NCBI GenBank assembly: GCA_020628975.1
Contig: JAHDEF010000057.1
Location: 1-9,737, forward strand
Reading direction: 5' to 3'
From: Aquimarina sp.
GTDB taxonomy: Bacteria; Bacteroidota; Bacteroidia; Flavobacteriales; Flavobacteriaceae
DNA: 9,737 nucleotides
Below the pieces are notes generated by a model, which was not told where the DNA came from, made no database searches, and worked only from the letters and a program-made list of their open reading frames with translations. Each line of letters starts with the position of its first letter. The stretch's first letter is position 1. Shown here piece by piece: positions 8,013-9,737 of the stretch. The translations under genes were made by a program, and so were the position numbers.

Positions 8013-8020
8013 CAAAAGTA
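8013..8020 (-). promoter_or_regulatory. Bacteroidota -7 box abutting the protease start codon
   Basis: The minus strand reads TACTTTTG, a full TAnnTTTG match, only 4 bases before the protease ATG. With the usual distance to the start site, transcription would begin at or just beside the ATG, giving an almost leaderless mRNA. No TTTG lies at the normal -33 spacing, so the box may be a chance match. Confidence 0.35.
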
Positions 8021-8080
8021 ATTAGCCTTGCAAAAAAGGATTAATTCAATACATTGAAAGGCTGACTCTAATACCAAAAC

Positions 8081-8127
8081 AATTCTTAAATAAAAGTGAT
8101 GAAATGCCTGATTTGAGAATTTTTTTA
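8081..8127 (+). promoter_or_regulatory. Hairpin with T-run upstream of YihY (possible attenuator)
   Basis: The arms 8081-8091 and 8111-8121 pair over 11 bp with a single G-U pair, around a 19-nt loop. The 3' arm runs straight into TTTTTT (8121-8126). This has the order of an intrinsic terminator on the plus strand, 114 bp before the YihY start, but the stem is AT-rich and the loop long, so it could arise by chance. Confidence 0.28.
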
Positions 8128-8240
8128 CTGGAATTAAGTTGCAAATACTAAGGCAAAGCAAATGGGTTTACATTAAGCGGGATTAAGCCAATTTTTTTGT
8201 AGAAATAAACTCATTTTTGATGGTAAACTAATAATTGTAA

Positions 8241-9107
8241 ATGAAAAGCATTTTTTCATCATTAAAGTCTTTTTTCAGACTGCTACCAGAAACTTATAAA
8301 GTATGGAATGAGAATGAACCCTTTCAAATGAGTGCTGCGGTCAGTTATTATGCCTTATTTTCGTTCCCTGCGCTGTTGATTATAATAATACGAGTAGTCG
8401 GAATTTTTTATGAAAGTGCTATGGTGAAATCGAAGATTTTGAAAGAAATTAGCACAATGCTTGGTACTGATGCGGCAAAGTCTATAGATTCGATGCTCCA
8501 CAATGCCGCCATAAATAGCGATTCAAAATTATTTTTAATTATAGGAGTGGTTACCTTACTATATGGTGCTTCGGGTTTGTTCATCTCGCTTCAAAAATCA
8601 TTAAATACTATTTGGAATGTTGAAACTTCTACAAAAAACACCTATTTAAAACTTGTTGTTGATCGACTTTTCTCTTTAGGTTTAGTAATTATTATAGGTT
8701 TTCTGTTATTAATATCGCTTGTTATTACCACCATAATTACCGTTATGACCGATTGGATACAAGTACATTTTCCAGATTTAGTAGTCTATTTGGTTCAATT
8801 TATAAATCTGATCGTATCATTTTCCATCACTACCGTTTTATTTGCTATGATTTTTAAAATCCTACCAGACATAAGTTTAAAGTGGAAACATGTATGGTTG
8901 GGCGCTTTTGTAACCACTGTTTTCTTTACTATTGGGAAAACGGCTTTAGGTATTTATTTTGGAGAAGCAAATCCAGCTTCGGCTTATGGTACAGCGGGTT
9001 CTGTGATTTTAATTTTGTTGTGGGTATCCTATTCATCACTCATTTTATTTTTTGGAGCAGCTTTTACCAAAGTGTATGCGAATAAGTTCTCTAAAAAGGC
9101 AATATAA
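8241..9107 (+). CDS. YihY/virulence factor BrkB family membrane protein
   Basis: This is an inner-membrane protein of the YihY/BrkB family, once wrongly labelled ribonuclease BN. Its biochemical role is not settled; transport or envelope-related roles have been proposed for relatives. Family marks are MSAAVSYYALFSFPALL at 30-46, GASGLFISLQKSLNTIWNV at 109-127, ILPD at 207-210 followed by WKHVWLGA, and ASAYGTAGS at 246-254. Six membrane helices are expected near 34-55, 96-118, 142-168, 184-206, 215-237 and 252-274. At 288 residues it is full length. The ATG at 8241 is preceded by an AT-rich stretch without a Shine-Dalgarno sequence, as is normal for Bacteroidota. It is divergent from the protease operon and is followed by a structured gap, so it is probably a single-gene transcript. 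Confidence 0.92.
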   Translation: MKSIFSSLKSFFRLLPETYKVWNENEPFQMSAAVSYYALFSFPALLIIIIRVVGIFYESAMVKSKILKEISTMLGTDAAKSIDSMLHNAAINSDSKLFLIIGVVTLLYGASGLFISLQKSLNTIWNVETSTKNTYLKLVVDRLFSLGLVIIIGFLLLISLVITTIITVMTDWIQVHFPDLVVYLVQFINLIVSFSITTVLFAMIFKILPDISLKWKHVWLGAFVTTVFFTIGKTALGIYFGEANPASAYGTAGSVILILLWVSYSSLILFFGAAFTKVYANKFSKKAI

Positions 9108-9126
9108 TACTTGATTTCGTTAACAA

Positions 9127-9159
9127 TATAAAATGTATTTCAGGCAATTACATTTTATA
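9127..9159 (+). repeat. AT-rich inverted repeat after YihY
   Basis: The arms TATAAAATGTA (9127-9137) and TACATTTTATA (9149-9159) are perfect complements over 11 bp with an 11-nt loop, starting 20 bp after the YihY stop. No T-run follows, so it is more likely an mRNA 3'-end stem or a protein-binding site than a stand-alone terminator. Confidence 0.5.
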
Positions 9160-9175
9160 AGTGGTAGCTTGCTAT

Positions 9176-9259
9176 ACCTCCAGAGAATGACTCTTTATTG
9201 AAGGGTAAGGCAGAACTTTATGTCCGGACCATAATAATCTGCGCCTTTGGAGGTTTTTT
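9176..9259 (+). ncRNA. Candidate structured RNA or terminator with multi-helix fold
   Basis: A closing helix pairs 9176-9185 (ACCTCCAGAG) with 9245-9254 (CTTTGGAGGT) over 10 bp with one G-U pair. Inside it are a hairpin 9190-9195/9201-9206 with a TATTG loop and a second arm, 9209-9214 pairing with 9238-9244 (one bulged G), topped by 9218-9222/9230-9234 with the loop TCCGGAC. The closing helix runs directly into TTTTTT (9254-9259), as at the end of an intrinsic terminator. I do not recognise a known riboswitch, 6S, SRP or tmRNA signature. It may end the YihY transcript, or be a small RNA or a leader element ahead of Hsp20. The pairings were found by eye, without energy calculation. Confidence 0.4.
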
Positions 9260-9313
9260 GCAAAGTATGTGGAGCAACAAACAAAATGTCATGTGTTTCA
9301 CAGGTTATCAGTC

Positions 9314-9375
9314 TGACGGCAAATTTTCATCAATTTTTAGTGAACTTGTTCACTAGTAATTTATTGAAACCGTCA
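9314..9375. promoter_or_regulatory. Long imperfect hairpin with 18-bp palindrome, candidate Hsp20 operator
   Basis: The outer arms TGACGG (9314-9319) and CCGTCA (9370-9375) and the inner arms TTTCA (9325-9329) and TGAAA (9365-9369) enclose the palindrome TAGTGAACTTGTTCACTA (9338-9355), which has two perfect 8-bp half sites around TT. It ends 75 bp before the Hsp20 ATG. A dyad of this kind fits a dimeric repressor site or a leader hairpin. It does not match the CIRCE heat-shock operator. Confidence 0.42.
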
Positions 9376-9407
9376 ACATTACATTCTTTAGGGCTAATAG
9401 GTAATCT

Positions 9408-9425
9408 GATATCAAGATATCTTTA
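9408..9425 (+). promoter_or_regulatory. GATATC repeat and -7-like box before Hsp20
   Basis: GATATC occurs at 9408-9413 and 9416-9421, two bases apart; because each copy is itself a palindrome, this is both a direct and an inverted repeat. Overlapping it, TATCTTTA (9418-9425) matches TAnnTTTG except for the last base and lies 25 bases before the ATG. A repressor bound at the repeat would cover the box. The -33 element is not clear. Confidence 0.35.
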
Positions 9426-9450
9426 AGTAAAATATTTAAAATTAAATATC

Positions 9451-9737
9451 ATGTCATTAGTACCTCCAAATAACGGAACAAATCCCACTTTTTTTGCGGA
9501 TTTTACCAACGATAATCATTGGGATCATTACGATAAATTAGGTCCTAAAAGCAAGCTTCCTGCAGTAAATATTGAGCAACTTGATGATCATTACCAAGTT
9601 TCATTGGTATCGCCAGGTATGTCAAAAGGTGATTTTACAATTTCTTTAGAAAAAAATGTATTAACTATAGAGGGTAATAGTAGCCATGAAACGGTGTATG
9701 ATGACGAAACTAGAAAATTTTTACGTAGAGAATTTTC
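9451..9737 (+). CDS. Hsp20/alpha-crystallin small heat-shock protein, 5' part
   Basis: This frame starts at ATG 9451 and stays open to the window edge, giving 95 residues and two bases of the next codon. It is a small heat-shock protein, an ATP-independent cytosolic chaperone that holds unfolding proteins. The first 34 residues are a short, variable N-terminal arm. The alpha-crystallin domain begins near 37 with PAVNIEQLDDHYQVSLVSPG (37-56). GDFTISLEKNVLTIEG follows at 60-75 and RKFLRREF at 88-95, typical of bacterial IbpA/Hsp20 proteins. The rest of the domain and the C-terminal IxI tail lie outside the window. Possible regulatory repeats lie upstream. The codon at 9451 is the first ATG in frame and gives the usual N-terminal length. 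Confidence 0.92.
   Translation, partial: MSLVPPNNGTNPTFFADFTNDNHWDHYDKLGPKSKLPAVNIEQLDDHYQVSLVSPGMSKGDFTISLEKNVLTIEGNSSHETVYDDETRKFLRREF

Larger units (their letters stand above)
8009..8240. other. Divergent intergenic region between protease and YihY genes
   Basis: This 232-bp AT-rich gap separates two divergently transcribed genes, so it must hold both promoters. It contains a minus-strand -7 box next to the protease start and a hairpin with a T-run on the plus strand. There is a 7-bp direct repeat ATTAAGC at 8172-8178 and 8182-8188, one helical turn apart, and three GCAAA copies at 8141, 8153 and 8158. No clear TAnnTTTG box for YihY is visible; the nearest, CATTTTTG at 8212-8219, has one mismatch and no suitably spaced -33 element. 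Confidence 0.6.
9108..9450. other. Structured intergenic region between YihY and Hsp20
   Basis: This 343-bp gap has no convincing protein gene. Two overlapping open frames in different phases (9168-9356 and 9238-9426) lack a credible start and have no recognisable domain. The gap instead holds several inverted repeats, listed separately: an AT-rich hairpin, a multi-helix element with a T-run, a long imperfect hairpin with an 18-bp palindrome at its tip, and a GATATC repeat close to the Hsp20 start. Confidence 0.65.

Noticed and set aside
8882..9085. Second plus-strand frame inside YihY
   Set aside because: It overlaps the conserved C-terminal helices of YihY in another phase and is rich in Cys, Phe and Trp, as expected for a shadow frame.
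8241..9107. Ribonuclease BN
   Set aside because: That label for YihY-family proteins is an old mis-annotation; the protein is an integral membrane protein with no nuclease motif.
9176..9259. Signal recognition particle RNA, suggested by TCCGGA
   Set aside because: The conserved SRP apical core, with GGAAGGAAGCAGC-type bases after TCCGG, is absent; only the short shared string matches.
9408..9421. GATATC pair as an attachment site or transposon end
   Set aside because: There is no integrase, transposase or matching copy elsewhere in the window, and the repeat is too short.

Overview
The window looks like a low-GC chromosomal segment from a member of the Bacteroidota, most likely the class Flavobacteriia. 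Four things point there: Bacteroidota-type -7 promoter boxes (TAnnTTTG), the absence of Shine-Dalgarno sequences, an outer-membrane phosphoesterase/BamA-barrel fusion, and an HD domain joined to a PycTM (DUF5706) membrane module. There is no transposase, integrase, tRNA, rRNA or CRISPR array, so nothing marks it as a mobile island.

Layout. Five genes lie on the minus strand, read from right to left. The first group is a small membrane-anchored zinc metalloprotease (8008-7319), an HD + PycTM-like membrane protein (7318-6077) and a GH3-family acyl-amide synthetase (6065-4521). These genes are separated by 0 and 11 bp and end in a hairpin that overlaps the GH3 stop codon. After a 79-bp gap with a good -7 box comes a second group. 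It holds a 1235-residue lipoprotein-type metallophosphoesterase with a C-terminal BamA-like barrel (4441-734) and, 9 bp later, a PAP2 phosphatase (724-23). On the plus strand are a six-helix YihY/BrkB membrane protein (8241-9107) and the first 95 residues of an Hsp20 chaperone (9451 to the edge).

How the parts may work together. The minus-strand genes are mostly envelope proteins: an anchored protease, a membrane effector-like protein, an outer-membrane phosphoesterase and a periplasmic PAP2 phosphatase. GH3 is the cytosolic exception. The most interesting unit is the protease / HD-PycTM / GH3 operon. It carries the membrane-effector family of the Pycsar anti-phage system, but with a nucleotide-hydrolase-type HD domain in the same chain and no nucleotide cyclase in view. 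A second notable point is a kinase-like segment inside the phosphoesterase/barrel protein, between the phosphatase and the barrel.

The 343-bp gap between YihY and Hsp20 is rich in structure. It holds an 11-bp hairpin, a multi-helix RNA-like fold ending in a T-run, a long imperfect hairpin crowned by an 18-bp palindrome, and a GATATC repeat just before Hsp20. All functional statements rest on reading motifs by eye; no database search was possible.
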